Positions 43,295 to 56,200 of a stretch of DNA of 64,000 bases are shown in pieces; positions within the stretch are counted from its first letter, which is position 1; each line of letters starts with the position of its first letter. The position numbers and the translations under genes were made by a program. Origin of the DNA: Coccinella septempunctata (Eukaryota > Arthropoda > Insecta > Coleoptera > Coccinellidae); the NCBI RefSeq assembly GCF_907165205.1, contig NC_058190.1, positions 42,520,116 to 42,584,115 of the forward strand, in the 5' to 3' direction. Below the pieces are notes generated by a model, which did no database searches, had not been told where the DNA came from, and saw only the letters and a program-made list of their open reading frames with translations.

Positions 43295-45675
43295 CTATAT
43301 ATGTGTAGTCTGAAATTCATCATTCTTCATTTTATATTCCGCTCTTTCTTGAGGTTGTTTCTCTTCATTTGGCTCATTTCCTCTGCAGTAGAAAGAACTG
43401 GAAAAGAAAAGTATTGATATAAAATCAATGATCGCATTTATTACAAGCGGTTATTAACGACTCGCGCATTCATTGGCGTACTGAGAAATTTTCCTAGAGG
43501 GATAGCCAAAACTGATTAACCGACGCAAGGTTATTTATATGGAGGGTACTCTATAGTTACTTGGTAAAAGGGATTATTTTAATGGACGATTTCATGACTC
43601 ACACCTCATTAACCTTTTTCAGGATAAGACTGATAATTGAGTCGCCCAAGTAATTTGAAAAATCAATTAATACTAGTTTTGGGAATACGCGTAGGGTGAT
43701 TCATCAAGATGGTCTATTAGATATGTTTATGAGGAGCTAATCATAATTTTATGCTGAAAATGCAGTCATTTAAAATGAGAAAGTATTAGGCTGTTTCCGG
43801 TATAACCGGAAATTGCAGAGGTCTGAAAATGTTTCAGGGAGAAAGTTTATTGCCGAAACAACATGCAAATTTTCAGCAAAAAATTGTAAATAGTTCTCCA
43901 TAAACGTCTAATAGGCCATTTCGTTGGATCACCCCGTATAGTATCTGAATTTTACATACCTTTATGAAAATTTAGTATATGATCAGAGAAGTATTTTGGT
44001 ATGATATATGTGTATAGTTCATAGTTCAATACTCACAATGCCATCAGGAAGCATACAGTGTACACTATGGTCTCAATGAAAATAAACGCAGATGGAAAAT
44101 CATTAAGAGTTGCCGTGAATACTGTATTGATCAGTGGTGTCATTGCAGCTATACCTAAGGCTTCGCATATGCCAAAAAGCGATTGGGCTTTTCCCAGATC
44201 TTCTTCAGATACAGCTTTTGTAGCCATTGATCTCAGTGCTACAATTGTGATGTTGGTGATTATACTCACGAAGCACCCTTAAAAAAAACATATGATATAT
44301 AAAAAGTGATACACGGGTTCATCGATTCATTTGAACAATGGTTACCTATATATAATACTATGTTTGATCTTGCCAATCCTGTAATAATCGTGGTGGCTAT
44401 TTTATCCAGAAATGTGAAAATTAATATTGTCACATCGCTCAAATTGAAGACTTTCGTGAAAAGCGGCACGAATAGGACAATACCTGAAAGTTATAATTCG
44501 AAATTATTTTGTTCCATCGAATTCTTTCCATCCTGTGCATATTCGTGAAGAAAAATCTTCCAAATAATTTTTTTTTCTGAACTCACCAATCAAATGAATA
44601 ACAGTATTTGTTGCTGAGAAGAGAGAAAAGTCAGGGCCGGTCCAATGAAAAGTATTTCGCAAATACAGGAACAATGTTGTAAGATTTACTGCAATAAGAA
44701 GATATTTAATAAAAATTCGCGTAGGTAATTCAATGAATGCCAACCATTTGAAACACCAGTTACAATGAAGAATAATACCAAGATACCCCAAAGAAGAGGC
44801 AGATCCTTGTGGGCATCTTTCTTCCAAAGGACCTTAAACGTGTCCAGTGCATTAGTTGGGTCGAACATGTCCGCTAACAAACTTTTGTCTTTTTGAATCT
44901 TGGGTAGTTTCGCTTCTTTGATGAAGAATATGCCGTAAGCAATACCGAAAAGATAAAGACCAGCGGCAACCAGAAGAACACCAATGTAATCCAAACGGAT
45001 AAAGAGAAAACCACTCAAGAACTGTCCTATCGGTATAGCTACGTTAAGAATCATCTGCACTATAGCTATCCTTACAGTTCTCATTTCCACAGTGCTGGAA
45101 TCCGCTACATACGAGAAAACCGCCATTATCAACATCGTAGGTCCACCGAAAAGAGAAGGAACCACCGCTTGGAGAAAACCCTGCACCTCAACAGGCCATT
45201 CTTCCATGAAAATCACCGATAAGATGCATCCAACAACTGCAAACAGTTCTCCAACAAGCGGCAAAATCATGAAGGGTTTCCGTATTTGGCGTCGATCGCT
45301 GTAGGACCCTATGAAGAGCACAAGTATCAGTGGCGCGAAATTTTGACATGGAGCCTGCCACGAGTGAACCCCGTTCAGAAGAATCGTTATTTCATCATTG
45401 ACATCCGTGTAATTGTCGTGTTCACTGTCTCGTATTGCTTTACACACTGTCTCGTTCAACCCCAAGTTGGAACGACACGATTTCTCAAGTTCGAGGGTTA
45501 ATAAAGCTGGTAGACATATAACAGCAGCCACTAAGTAAGACGTTACAAGAGGCTCAACAGTTATCACTTCTTTCAGATAATTCCACTTCCTCCTAATTGC
45601 TCCACCCGGCAATGAGTCCTTTTTCGGTGATAAATCGACATTTGACTGGCTCACGAGATCCTGTGTAGAAGTCAT
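43295..45675 (-). CDS. SLC46-type major facilitator transporter (PCFT-like)
   Basis: Five exons on the minus strand: 44757-45675, 44587-44688, 44346-44483, 44037-44277 and 43295-43397, all GT-AG with agreeing phases, give 500 residues. The first membrane segment is VTSYLVAAVICLPALLTLEL. A Cys-containing, glycosylatable loop between helices 1 and 2 follows (NETVC, NYTD), then GSYSDRRQIRKPFMILPLVG, the MFS motif between helices 2 and 3. About twelve hydrophobic segments are seen in all. The family includes proton-coupled folate and heme transporters and lysosomal SLC46A3; insects have many paralogues of unknown substrate. The tail (YCRGNEPNEEKQPQERAEY) is cytosolic and charged. ATG 45675 is the first in-frame Met. 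No lesions. Confidence 0.9.
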
Positions 45676-46854
45676 CCTTGTATGTTTCAATATAAACTGT
45701 CACTAGGTCACATTATCACTAATAAAACACCTACATTGATTGATGCAAATCGTGATGAAATACACCCTAAAAGGTACTATGCTTGATAATATACTCAATC
45801 CTTCACTCTTCACGTACAAAACCAGTTTTTTTAAATATCTGCCGAAGCATGCGGATGAGGATCCTGAGATTGAATGAAAAGGAAGATTCAAGATGATGCC
45901 GAAGGTCAATCTTTCTTCCATGAAAAATTGGATGGGTTTCGATTACTCCAGAATGATTTTGTGAATGTTGCGAATCGAATTAGCAACATATATAATGGAA
46001 TTTTAATTTATTTTCAAGACAATATACTATTTGGTTATTATTCAATAGGGATTGATGACTTGTCCGCTCGAGTCTTTTTCCGTTTTGAATCCATACATGT
46101 ACAGAGTGTTTTCTGACTACATCACGAAAGTCGGGCCATTTTTATTCACTACATAAAAATGATTCATTATGGAAATATTGGGAGTTGTACCTTTACAACT
46201 CCCAATATAAGTCGTAAAAAATATTTAGAAACGCTCAACTGAAGCATTTTGCTGTATACTTCAGATATTGCCCCTTCTGATTAGATGCCTTCCTACTGGT
46301 ACTGGTTGTTCAGACGGATGCAGCATGATTTGGCTCACTTCTTTCACAGAAATCGAAAATTGGTTCAAAAGACGAGGCAAAAAAAGTAGTAGCCAAGCAG
46401 CGATGGAGAATACTTTGAATGATCTGTACATTCATTTTGTTCTAAAATAAATCATTTTGAACCATAAAAAACGAACAGAACAAATTTGTATTCGCAATAC
46501 AGAAAGAAACACAAATTCTAAGATGAAATTCAAAATCATATCGCTTATTCAACCCTATATTTTGAATAGGGGATGGTGTAAGTGATATCTCAGTTCAAAG
46601 GCCTTTCGCTATTCCCAGTTTAGCATATTTTTTTCACTTAAATCCTTCCTGTTACAGCCTCTGTTTATCAAGATTCAAAAAAGTATCAGAATCAAAGGTA
46701 TTCATTCAAATCTATATATATTAGTAATAGAATGAATTTTATTATATTAGACATAAATATACTTCAATCAGTCTCAGTTAGTAAAATATAAAAACTCAAA
46801 AAGAAATTCAATCAAAAAATTAAACTGCATTAAAAATACAGTGATCCCTTGACC
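45676..46854. other. Upstream of the transporter; hairpin
   Basis: Holds the transporter promoter and a perfect hairpin at 46175-46208. The short plus-strand frame at 46268-46450 is discussed under rejected items. Confidence 0.45.
46175..46208. repeat. Perfect 15-bp-arm hairpin
   Basis: ATATTGGGAGTTGTA, loop CCTT, then its exact reverse complement. No coding context. It could form a stable RNA stem or be a minimal foldback remnant. Confidence 0.6.
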
Positions 46855-47340
46855 CTAATTCTCTATCGATGATAATACCGTTGTATTTTCGAAAATCCTT
46901 TCGGGGGATAACGCATTTCTTATAACTTTTCCATTCTCTTCGATTTTCTTCTCGATTGAAGAGATTTTTTCTTCGTATTCCTGGATGACCTCATCCAAGT
47001 CTGATGAATTTTCCTCTTTCTTCCCCCAATTTTCTTCTACAAGCACCTTCACGTACTTCATTTTGAATGATTCCATGTCTTTTTTATAATTTTTAATTAC
47101 TCTAGTACCTTTTCTACGAGATTCATTCATAATTTTGAGTTTTTCTCTGAGTGTTTTCAGAACCTCTAGGTGTTTCTTCCTGTCGTGTTGCTTCGATTGG
47201 ATTTGAGAAGATAGATCAAACTTGATGGATTGCCGCTCTGCTTTCAGAAGAACCAAACTGTTCGTCTCATTCTTGATGGTCTCTAATTTCTTATGATAAG
47301 TTTTGGAATCATTTCTTGCTTTAAGTAATTGAGTATCCAT
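46855..47340 (-). CDS. Orphan coiled-coil protein
   Basis: A single-exon frame of 161 residues from a true ATG (47340). It is almost entirely charged helix with heptad-like spacing, for example LKTLREKLKIMNESRRKGTR and IQEYEEKISSIEKKIEENGK. A short non-helical end (ALSPERIFENTTVLSSIEN) could carry a phosphorylation site at SPER. No signal peptide or membrane segment. The size and shape recall small cytoskeletal or kinetochore coiled-coil subunits, but there is no specific match I can name. Codon use is like the neighbouring genes. Confidence 0.62.
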   Translation of the reverse strand: MDTQLLKARNDSKTYHKKLETIKNETNSLVLLKAERQSIKFDLSSQIQSKQHDRKKHLEVLKTLREKLKIMNESRRKGTRVIKNYKKDMESFKMKYVKVLVEENWGKKEENSSDLDEVIQEYEEKISSIEKKIEENGKVIRNALSPERIFENTTVLSSIEN

Positions 47341-49017
47341 TATTCTTTTATTTCTAGATCAAAATCTTGATGAGATTACACTACAAGACATCGACATATC
47401 TATTCTATGACTAATCGGCATCAATTTCTTGAGGAATTTTCAAATCACAGAGCAATCAGAAATCAGAGCATATATTTATTCGTCACAATCCTAAATATTT
47501 ACATTTATCACATTAATAACAACAAAAACAAAAAAAACTAAAATTGACTAGGATGAGTTTTTACTACTACACGCGTGTTTCGCTATGAAAATATATTGCA
47601 CCTCCAGGTGCAAAACACGCGTAGTGGTAAAAATTCATCCCAGTGATAATCAGTTTCTTTTGTTTAATTATGAATTTTCGAAATTTTTGCCTGTCCTGAA
47701 AATTTCGAAATATTACGCGAGCGAGCATATAATTGAATAAAAATTGTCAAACATGAACTTATTTTGGTTCAACATTATTTTCGAAGTCTTCACTTCAGAC
47801 TATATAATCTTCAATTTTTCACGGTAGGTATTTATTCCACATTGCAAAGAATTTTATGACCTGGGCAACCTTTACATTCTTCGTCTCTTCTTTTTTCAGA
47901 GATGAGTTATTTGAATACTCTTAGTACTAAACTCAAGTGTTTCGGAAATATGATTTTTGTAGTCTTGTTTTCCTGAACTATTCTAAAATTGCCATATCAA
48001 GATCGTACAGTTCTCCAACTATATTAACCTACTACTAAGATAACTTGAGGTACTACAATATATGAAGTAGGTTTTTAACGGACATCCTATACATCCTGCA
48101 ACGAAAACCCCAAGGTGTCGATATTTACAACTTTATCATCTTTCAGGATATGACAAATTTGTCACGTCAAGGTTGGAGCTGGAATGCGAAAGCCTGGGGC
48201 CTACCTTAACATTTGTTGATGATCACAAGAAGCACGAACTCTGATATCCATGATTACTACCCATCATTATTATAAATAGACGAATTTTTGTTTTGATTAT
48301 ATCCGATATGAAAAACAAGAATCTCTAGAATATAATTGCTCAAATCCCCAACCACAGCATCACTACCTGAAGAGAATCTTTGGAAATTCATACCTATATA
48401 ACTAGTTTTTATAGCAATGTGAAATGATGAGGAAGTATACCTACACACCGAAAAATAATTGAATTGAACAGTACCTACGGTGTCTCACAATGATGAGGAA
48501 TAGAGGCCTATTGAAGTAGAAAAAAATTGGTACGAAATTTGTAGTTATTACAAGAAACACCGAAGTCCCTTGAAAAAAAAAAACAAAATTACTAGTTTCT
48601 CAAATTACCAATCAATCTTCTTTCGAGCCTCCGCATATAGGTATATGTTTGCACGGATTTTCATCCAGTAACGCCCACATCAATTCAATATTTGATCATA
48701 AAACTAAATAAATGTTAGTACCCTAAATTAATGATCTCAGGAGTCAGGACACCACCGAATATACAAACCAAACAATGGTTCTTTATCGAAAATTCAAACA
48801 AAATCTCTTTTACTTCTGTATTGTATAATTCGACGGTATTTTTTAAAGTCATCTGTAAAAATCTGAATAAAGGTACTGTTAATCGAAGTCATTAACATAC
48901 ATCCTACGACGGGCAGTTCAAAATACAGTTACAGATTCGCGATTTCTCTCATTCCCATGCATTCAGTCTTATATGTTAGTGCCATCAGTTCCTCCTACCC
49001 ATTAGAACAAATTCGAA
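47341..49017. other. Intergenic, with hairpin element and family-D repeat
   Basis: No supported gene. An imperfect hairpin lies at 47551-47640, and a family-D segment (GGATTTTCATC.AGTA...CCACATCAATTCAATA) lies at about 48655-48691. Confidence 0.45.
47551..47640. repeat. Nested hairpin element
   Basis: Outer arms GGATGAGTTTTTACTACTAC (plus strand) and its near complement ending GGTAAAAATTCATCC. ACACGCGTG and CACGCGTAG add to the pairing. Near the centre lies a smaller palindrome, TTGCACCTCCAGGTGCAA. About 90 bp in all. Confidence 0.6.
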
Positions 49018-50409
49018 ATGAAGGCTATAATTTTAGTTTTGAACGTATTTATCGTGTGCACATTAGGTAAGACAATTTTGAACTTTTGTAGTTAAACATG
49101 GTGCTCAGTTTGTTGAATGATTTCGTATTTCATCATTCTTAAATAATGATTTCTCCGTAAATTATGATGCGTACAGATTAACATTTCCTTTTCTGACGCA
49201 AACTAGAACAAGTTTTACCTTGTATTTCTTTTTTATTAAGAAGCCAAAAAAACTATACCCCGCTCTAATATTATCAAAGTAAAAATATACAACGTTTTTT
49301 TTAAAATATTCTTATCTTTATTCAACGAATTATTGAAATCGCGCAAAAAATGAATTTTCATATTCATGTAGACTTCAGAATAAGCGATTCAATCGAATGA
49401 TAACATTCTCATTGTGTATAACAATGTGTGATCTCTGGTTTATTTACTATAAATTTGCAAATATGTAACGCGTTCGAAGGTCGCTCAAGTAATATAATAA
49501 TAATATTCTGTCGGTTATCTGGTTTCTAAGAAAAAAATTGCTTTCAGTTGTCATCTTTAGAGTCTGTGTCTGAGACTCACACTATTTTTTGACAAGGAAA
49601 CGCTCCTTAAATTTTTTCTCAACTATTCATTCACAACCTGTATATATCTTCCAGGCATACGTCAATAGAACATGAAAAATTCGCCTAAAAGGGCGTTTGA
49701 AGAATAAAGTAAATCATGATCATTAAATAAATAAAACCGGTGTATGATAAAGCAACATATTTTGTCTGAGTGCTCGTTTCATTCAAGGATTATTCAACGA
49801 GCCTAGCAGACCTTATGGCCCAAACGTATTGCAAGGTTTGAACGGTTTTGGATTCAGCAATGGAATTAATTCCTTAATCAACCCTCACAACCCCTATGAT
49901 TCGAGAAGGCGATGTCCGGAATGCGATCCTTCCGTTTTCAGTTACTGCGGTGACAAACTGTTCCACGATTCCTGCTGTTGCAGTAACCCAAACAATCCCT
50001 ATGGTAAGAAATGTATTTCGTATTTTACTTCGGACAACGCACTTGGCAACGGCAGTTTGGTGCGGAAAAAGTATCACTTACCGCACTTGTTAGGAAAATA
50101 ACTATTTTGCGGAAATTTCTTGAAAAATATGAAATTTTATATTCGCTTTACCAGTTTCGAGGAAATGCATTGTTTCTGGACTATTCTATCATTTCTAGAA
50201 ATATCAGGAAATAAGTTAATAAGGGATGTTTCAGTTGATTTACCAACATATTTTTCCTAATATTCGAGATGAATTCTTCAACTTAATCAATCAATTTATT
50301 TTCAGAACAATTGCCACAACAATGTTATTATGCTGACTGCAGTTTTCTTCATGCCAACACTTGTAGGGAACACAAGCTTATCACCGCATGCTGCTGCATT
50401 AAAAAATGA
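49018..50409 (+). CDS. Secreted protein with two matching CCC cysteine modules
   Basis: Three exons, 49018-49066, 49788-50003 and 50306-50409, all GT-AG and phase 1, encode 122 residues. Signal peptide about 1-17 (MKAIILVLNVFIVCTLG). A Gly/Asn/Pro-rich stretch follows. Twelve Cys form two modules: C59-x2-C62-x7-C70-x8-CCC81 (exon 2) and C95-x4-C100-x7-C108-x8-CCC119 (exon 3). The x7 and x8 spacings are identical, so the modules look like an internal duplication with one module per exon. An even Cys count suits a disulfide-bonded extracellular protein. I recall similar uncharacterised insect proteins but no known function. AATAAA at 50488-50493. It could be a peptide hormone-like, cuticular or defence protein. 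Confidence 0.82.
49505..49645. repeat. Repeat family B, copy in intron 1 of the CCC-module gene
   Basis: Blocks TCTGGTTTCTAAGAAAA, GTTGTCATCTTTAGAG, TTTTTTGACAAGGAAAC and ATTCATTCACAACCTGTATA match the copies at 35.0 and 37.0 kb. Confidence 0.5.
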
Positions 50410-53247
50410 TTATATAGTATATAAATAGACATTTTGTGATATTAACTATCTGTATTGCATATTTATCAATAGAGAGTAGGTACTTGAAATAAATCATTAA
50501 ATCTGGAATATTCTAACATCTATTATTATTACCACTGGTAAAAAAACAGGTTGAAACTTGAAATATTTGGGTTTAGGAGTGAAATTGAGGATAAAACGGA
50601 ACTAGATCCTAATATTTATTTTTCATTTTCATAAGTGAAAAACTTATGCAAACATAATTCAATTTTCTGTTAGAGAAAATATTATCGAGCTTGGAAAACA
50701 AAGAAATACTCATAGGATCACAATCACGATTGAATGAAGGATTTGGCAATTCGTATATAGAATATATTTATCAAGAAAAACAGCACCAATAAAGATTTAA
50801 AAATTTGAAAGTTGACATAAATGCCAACAGGAATATATATTTCGTAGGGTCAACTCCCCTGCACTAATGGGAGAATCACAATTTCACACTGCGTCATTTA
50901 GGGAGAACTTTGTTTGCCTAACCCACCCTCCTGGCAGCGCCCTTATGTAATGGTAAAAATTGTTACATGAAATCAGGTTTTGAGTTTTCATCGAGTATCG
51001 GCGACATGGTTGTTTGATTAATTTATGAAGTTTTTCATTTACACCTTCCATTTCTGCTGTTAGATCCTCCTTTATCTCTATCGTTCTTACCAATACATAA
51101 GTCAGTAGGGAATTATTTGAATGAATTAAAAACGCACGAATCCTATTTTAGTCTTTATTTCAAAATAATCTAAACATGACTAGAAGTTTTTTTAAATACT
51201 GCGTCATTAAATTTTTTCACATGACAAACTGGGTTAAAACATAACATTCTCAACATTTACAATAATTTGTAAAACTTGTGCCCATAATTTTGAGTCAATA
51301 CGTTCATTTTCATAGTGTGCACTTGATGTTACTTAGAGCTACGGAGGTTGGAAAAAGGCAAGGTGATTGTGCTCATATTTGTTTTTTTTTATTAATATTG
51401 TCCATCAATTAGAGAAACATGCTTTTGAGCATTCGTTTGAGTGAGTGTTTATTCAATTTGAATATCAAATATATTGGTTTTCTATTCTAAGGTAATTATT
51501 TTCAAAGGAACGATATAATATATACTAGAACTGGATAGAATATGATAATGTGGAATTCATATTACCGATTCCAAAGCACCTAAGAATTTCTTCTCTGTTT
51601 TTACGCAGAGTAAAGAGTTGATTTCATGCAAGAAGATATAGTAAAGGAGGTGCAATTCATTTCAGAGTGAAAAGGTGATGACGTAGAAGGTGGCAAGGTC
51701 AAACACACTGACAGAACTCTGTTCGTTATCAGTGGCGTATAATAGACAATGGGTTAAGTTATAAAGAAGATAAGTTGAAATAACTTCAACTTTGGTGCGA
51801 AAACGTTGTTCATCGAATGACTAGGTCACTGGAAGTGCTCAAGATACTTTTATGAGTTAGTCGAGATAATAGATAAGAAGTAAAATTGTTTAAATTTATT
51901 GCACGGCACCGCCTAATTTTAAAATAACTACGCCAATGCACGCTAATGTGAATACCGAAGTAACCCAAGTACTTCTTTCAGAAGTTCTGAATCTCCTATT
52001 GCACCTTCTTTGCTGTATATTCTTGATTTTATGTAAGAATGTCATCGTCATTATTTCTATGCTGTTTTTATTTTTGTCATCATTTTGTTATATCTAGACT
52101 TATAAATGAGATCAACGGTATAGTTAACATAAGCGTGCAACTTAAGAAGCATTCAAATTTGTGTATTACTTATCTACTTTTGTCTCTTTGTTGATTTGAC
52201 AACTTACTACAAGTAAATATTAGTTAAGCATGTCTTTTCATCTACAAAGTTTATAAATTAAGTATTTTGAATGGAATTTCACAACCACTTTTAAGTTTCT
52301 ATTAGAAGGAACTAGAATATAAAATCCTGTAACTATTGTAAATCTCTAGGTCATTAATTTCGAGCAATCAATATAAATATCCATAATTCCCAGACTAAAA
52401 ATAGTGTCTAGCGAATTTTTTAAACTGTTACAAAAAGCATATACAGTATACCCCTTCAACGTCTATTGAAACTTATCGTAGATGGAAAGATGAACGAATT
52501 CCTAAACGAAATAAACATGGAATTTCCGATGATTTCATCTTCATTGAATGCTTGCCTATTCAAGCATCGATTAGGTATATCTAAATTTATAATACTTGCC
52601 TGCAAGTATAATCTCACAACCTACAAAATTTCATATTTATTTAACGATTTTAATAAATATTTATTTTTTCTTTTGGGAAGTTGGAGGTACGATTTCTGCT
52701 ACAGCTTGACAGATTCCATGCAATAAAGATCTCTTGCATTTTATCAGGGAAAATATTCCGATACTCAGTTGCACTTTTCCTTAAAATGGGTGCGTTAAAA
52801 ATAGAATTGTTTTTTTGAATTTGATGAGAAATGCCTTCAGCTGAATTGGCGGACCTTAACAGGGTCATAATCATTTCAAATCAGGCAGCTTTTGTTCAAC
52901 TAAACAAGTCGGTAAAAGAAAAACTGAACACGTGCAAAAAGGTATTTTGGATAGAACAATTCTTGTTTCCGAAGTTGCAAAAACCAATCACAACAAATAA
53001 AACCTTTTTCTTAATGTTATTTACAAAACTTATAAAGCAGACCATGTATGAAAGTATAATTAAACATCGTCTTTGGAAGACAAAATTATTGCTGAAATAT
53101 CTATTTAAAAAACACAAAAATTGCTAGACAACCGAAAATACTTTCAAATCATCTTTTCATCAAGTTTGAAAATTTCATAATATGTATAAAAATAATGAAT
53201 ATATTGAAATCAATATGAGGAATAACCTTCGATAAATCCTGAAGAAA
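50410..53247. other. Intergenic, AT-rich
   Basis: AATAAA at 50488-50493 belongs to the CCC-module gene. Otherwise no gene, RNA or element is recognised. Short frames (52466-52726, 52831-53127 and their antisense) lack any protein signature. Confidence 0.45.
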
Positions 53248-56200
53248 TCACTGGGTACTGTCTGCTGCTACTCTACAACGGGGCAACGGCTTACAAAACC
53301 CTAACTTGACTGGTCCTGGCAAGGTACATTTCAATGCTTGTACCGCCTCATCTAGAGTAACATTATTGATCACCTTATTATTAACACTAACCAATTTATC
53401 GCCAGGTGTTATCCTTCCATCTTGCTCAGCTACACCTTTAGGAACCAAGCTTCTCACAACGATAACCTAAAAATATTGTGATGTGATGCGTTTTGGCGCA
53501 CATAATAGTATTTTCAATAATTTTGCGCTCTTTCCATATTATCAACACATATAACACAGTATTATGAATTGATTCAAAAAAGTAATAAAAAATTAGGTGC
53601 TTACTGTAGATTTGGAATCAACAGGATCTTGATAATCTAGAATTGAGAATCCAAATCCTCTATCACCTTTAGTAAGTTCAATATACTGGATTTCATCCTG
53701 CCACATTGCTATTTTAGAATCTTCCATTGATCTTGATTTTTCTTTTGTTAGGCTGAGATCATCTGATACTGTCAAAGTACTGGATGTATTAATACTTGTA
53801 TCACTTAAAGCTTTTAATAAGCGTTGCTCAGGTTGAGGAAGAATATTTTTCAAACTGCCACCTAGTATATTTCTAGCCTCAAAACCTGGAAAAATTACAT
53901 AACTGAAGTATGGTATGAATGAACACAAAAATGATTCTATTAATTCATAACAATTCAAAAATCATCAATACGATATTATTATTATTTTATATTACCTGCA
54001 TCCATAGGAAAACCTAGTAAAACAATATCGAAAACATGGCATATTTTTTTAGAACTAATCAAAATTCTTTCACAATGTGTTTCTAGGATTTGTTTACTAT
54101 TTTTTTCAACTGATCACCACATATTTATTCGATATGCTTAAAATTCAGTTTTTACTGAATTTACTGCGAAGAATAATTTGTCATCAAAACCTCTTATTCC
54201 TTTCATTATAAAACATATGAACAGCCTCAAATTTTTAAGATGAAATTAAAAATCACTTTGTCATTGTGGAACTTTGTTGAGGTATATGGGAACAGTTGAA
54301 TAGTATCATTCAAAATGGAATTCAAATAAACTAATAAAATTGATTATATGAAGTTGGATATTTCATACTCTAACAGATGATTGAAAAAAAATCGCTAATA
54401 ATATACGGGGTGTTTCAACACAAACTGGACAAACATGTTGTTTCATAAACAGTGCAGACATGTTCAGGATATTAATCTCCGAGATATTTTCAGTCAGAAA
54501 GGCTTTGTAGGCCTTTGTGTGGATATGCTTTGTTTCCAAGATTCCAAGATACAGGGCGCTACATATTTTCCAAATAAATAACAAAAACTCAATAATTTGG
54601 AAACGTCTTTTATTGAAAATCTTCTTGTCTGTTGCAATTTTTTCATGAAACCCAACATTTTTGACAAACATCTAAAACTGCGATGAACAAGTAGATTTCC
54701 ATACGAATCTGGAAATGCGTTAAATTTTAATTACAAGTTGATAGTTTAACGCCCCGCTGCAGGAATGTCCGTTAAAATTTAATGCTCCATTAAAATTTTA
54801 ATCTTTCATTATCGCCTTCACAAATAACATTGCATTACATTTTAATGGACAACTTTTATTTCTGAGAAATTTTTTTTCTTACCTTCGATATCTTGAGATG
54901 TGTTTATAACCCTATTTTTATTTTTCCTTGCACAGACCAATCTTACAGTGCTGGGCAATTCCTTGAGAATTTTAACCACTTCAACATGCCTAATTCCTAA
55001 AAGTTTCTGGCCATTAACTTCTAGCAATTCATCTCCAGAGCACAATTTTCCATTTTGTCCGACAGGTCCTTCAGGTAAAATCGATCTGATATAATGATGT
55101 GGTCTCAATTCCACACCATTCTCAACATCTACAGTTCCCTCTAAGCTAATTCCCAAACCCCTCAGTTTTGTCAAGTTAGCTACAACTATTTCACAGTCTG
55201 ATTCTACAAGAACTTCCCACTTTTTCTTTATAGCCGTTTCCAGGTCATCCTCAAGATTTGCTTCAAAGTTTTCTTCGATAAATATTTCTTTATTGTTATT
55301 GGTTTGCTCGTATATCTCGCTATTCTCACTAATTGATTCTATTTCTGGTTCAGCCGGGGACTGAAAAAATGTTTTTTCTAGTATATTAGAATATACAGTG
55401 CAAGTTTCTAACTTGAAATAAATTTAGTAAATCCAAGACAGTTTTTTGTTGTCAATATACCAAGATAGGTATATTGGTATTTGGATTTTCATCAAGTATA
55501 GGCCACATCAATTCAATAATCAACAACAATCAACTAACTCGAAAAAGAAGGAATCTAATTCAACTCAATGAAATAATTCAAAAAATTATTGATGATGTCA
55601 TAACTCAATAAAAAACATTCATAAGCTCTGCAGGACACGACCTTTGTTATGTGCAATATGAGAAATTATTAAACGAATACACCACATAATTTTTTTTTTT
55701 TCAGAGAGCTAGATTCAGAATATTGAATATTTAGCAATACCTCATTATTCTCAATAGGTATCCAGCTTAAAGTAGTAACTGAAGGTGAAGGTGGGCTTAA
55801 ATCATTTTCTTCCTGGCTAGCTAAGGCCTCCCTCAAGTGTTCAAATTTTGGTCCTCTTAAAAATCTTTCAAATGTAAGTTTCACTATATCACCAGTTTTT
55901 TTCAATTTTTCAACAGCCTCATGATTCGAACAACTCTCAAGTGATTCTCCATCAACTTCTATAATTCTATCATTTAATTGAATTTTACCACATTTGAATG
56001 CTTCGCTGCATTCACTTAGGCTTTTCACGAATATTCCACTTAAATCTTCTCTTTCACAAACATATCCTGCTACAGTTATACCCAAACCATATTCATTTCT
56101 TTTCAGTTCTACTGAAAATTTTTCATTCTCTGGTAATGTATATTCTAATTCGATAGGAGCATGAGTTAATGCTTTTATACTATCAGGAGAGATACAATTT

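Noticed and set aside
46268..46450. Short frame with IENWFKRRGKK, like helix 3 of a homeodomain
   Set aside because: Only about 12 residues fit, helices 1 and 2 are absent, and no flanking exon was found. Probably chance.
54363..54671. 102-residue minus-strand frame in a Patj intron
   Set aside because: Ends in a CACCCCGTAT-type repeat terminus, and the flanking Patj exons join in phase without it.
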